Assembly (NCBI RefSeq): GCF_025140835.1
Contig: NZ_CP081153.1
Location: 1,674,001 to 1,738,000, forward strand
DNA from: Aliiroseovarius sp. M344
GTDB lineage: Bacteria > Pseudomonadota > Alphaproteobacteria > Rhodobacterales > Rhodobacteraceae
Length of the DNA stretch: 64,000 bases
Reading direction: 5' to 3'
The notes under the pieces were generated by a model. It was not told the DNA's origin and made no database searches. It saw only the letters and a program-made list of their open reading frames with translations. Below, one piece after another: positions 63,298 through 64,000 of this stretch. The translations under genes were made by a program, and so were the position numbers. Every line of letters begins with the position of its first letter. The stretch's first letter is position 1.

Positions 63298-64000
63298 TGG
63301 ATTTTCTGAACGCCATCGTGGCACTTTCCAATTTCGTCCTGATCCCGGCAATGGCTTATGGCAGCCAATTGGCGCTGGGCGCGCTGGGCGTCACCTTGAT
63401 TTATGGCATCCTTAGGTTCTCAAACTTCGCACATGGCGACAGCATGGCCTTTGGGGCGATGGTCACGATCCTCATCACATGGTGGTTTCAGTCCATGGGC
63501 ATATCGATCCAACCCCTGCCCACCGCACTCTTGGCCCTGCCTTTCGGGATTGGCGTGACCGCGTTGATGCTGCTTGCCACCGACCGGTTGGTCTACCGGT
63601 TCTATCGCCAGGTCAAAGCCAAACCGATCATTTTTGTCATGGCCTCAATGGGTGTGATGTTCATCATGAACGGCATTGTACGCTTCATTATCGGCCCCGA
63701 TGATCAACGCTTCGACGATGGCGCACGTTTCATTATCAACGCCCGAGACTTCAAAGAATGGTCAGGTCTGGACGAAGGCCTTGCGTTCAAAACCAGCCAG
63801 GGGCTGACCATTGTGACCGCGGTCATCGTTGTGGCCGTCTTGTTCTGGTTCCTCAACAAAACCCGCACCGGAAAATCCATGCGCGCCTTTTCCGACAACG
63901 AGGATTTGGCCCTTCTGTCCGGGATCAATCCCGAACGGGTCGTCATGATCACATGGATCATCGTCGCAGGTCTGATCACCATCGCGGGTGTTTTGTATGG
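63297..64000 (+). CDS. livH: Branched-chain-amino-acid-type ABC transporter permease, LivH type, 3' part missing
   Basis: The first 234 residues of an inner-membrane permease are present; the gene runs off the right edge. It starts MDFLNAIVALSNFVLIPAMA and has LALGALGVTLIYGILRFSNF, AHGDSMAFGAMV, RTGKSMRAFSDNEDLALLSG and INPERVVMITWIIVAGLITI, the usual LivH landmarks including the coupling-helix region. Its ATG shares one base with the stop of the small exported protein. LivM would be expected next. Confidence 0.93.
   Translation, partial: MDFLNAIVALSNFVLIPAMAYGSQLALGALGVTLIYGILRFSNFAHGDSMAFGAMVTILITWWFQSMGISIQPLPTALLALPFGIGVTALMLLATDRLVYRFYRQVKAKPIIFVMASMGVMFIMNGIVRFIIGPDDQRFDDGARFIINARDFKEWSGLDEGLAFKTSQGLTIVTAVIVVAVLFWFLNKTRTGKSMRAFSDNEDLALLSGINPERVVMITWIIVAGLITIAGVLY

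Noticed and set aside
1..64000. tRNA, rRNA, CRISPR or insertion sequences
   Set aside because: Reading of the intergenic regions showed no tRNA T-arm pattern in a cloverleaf context, no repeated spacer array and no transposase.

Overview
The window looks like a chromosomal segment of an alphaproteobacterium in the Rhodobacterales (Roseobacter/Rhodobacteraceae group). The evidence is gene content and order: a CtrA response regulator next to a SciP-like inhibitor, family-typical proteins of the DUF6477 and DUF6456 types, LpxI in place of LpxH, PstC and PstA with large N-terminal extensions, and a class II DAHP synthase. Base composition is moderately GC-rich and genes are tightly packed. I found no tRNA, rRNA, CRISPR array, insertion sequence or prophage block, so most of the window reads as core genome.

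Layout. 1-8.4 kb: an incomplete FadL-type outer-membrane protein, a DMT exporter coupled to an ABM-domain protein, an FkbM methyltransferase, guaA, a trimethylamine-methyltransferase-like (MttB superfamily) gene standing alone, and a divergent pair of poorly known regulators (DUF6477, HTH/DUF6456). 8.6-16.1 kb: a complete phosphate regulon phoR-pstS-pstC-pstA-pstB-phoU-phoB, with a Pho-box-like array before pstS and a stable hairpin after it. 16-24.3 kb: a Ca2+/Na+ antiporter, aroQ with an abutting LuxR-type regulator, an intergenic region that folds like a small RNA, rpsB-tsf, the pseudouridine catabolic pair psuK-psuG, then ctrA and sciP. 24.4-38.3 kb: mnmA, then a long minus-strand envelope and translation cluster running pyrH-frr-uppS-cdsA-dxr-rseP-(44-aa membrane protein)-bamA-ompH-fabZ-lpxA-lpxI-lpxB. 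lpxD is not in its common place.

38.4-53 kb: miaA, an AraC regulator, small VOC and ABM enzymes, a lytic transglycosylase, ssb, aroB-aroK, a unit of a 46-aa membrane protein, a 534-aa exported protein and xerD, a DEAD-box helicase, a DUF1304 protein, a COQ10-like protein, hpt with a 57-aa membrane protein, lipA and a peroxiredoxin. 53-64 kb: a lone T4 gp19-like tube protein, a gamma-carbonic-anhydrase-like protein, gmk, yicC, a PAS-domain protein, class II DAHP synthase, a GlxA-type regulator coupled to an acetyltransferase, and a branched-chain-amino-acid-type ABC transporter (livJ-livG-livF-small periplasmic protein-livH) cut by the right edge.

The genes cover phosphate sensing and uptake, lipid A and outer-membrane assembly, isoprenoid and undecaprenyl supply, the shikimate pathway (four enzymes), purine salvage and synthesis, and cell-cycle control. 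The least explained items are the folded intergenic region near 19.0 kb, the orphan tube protein at 53.1 kb, the partnerless MttB-like protein at 4.8 kb, the LuxR-type regulator whose ligand pocket seems altered, and several conserved-looking small membrane proteins.
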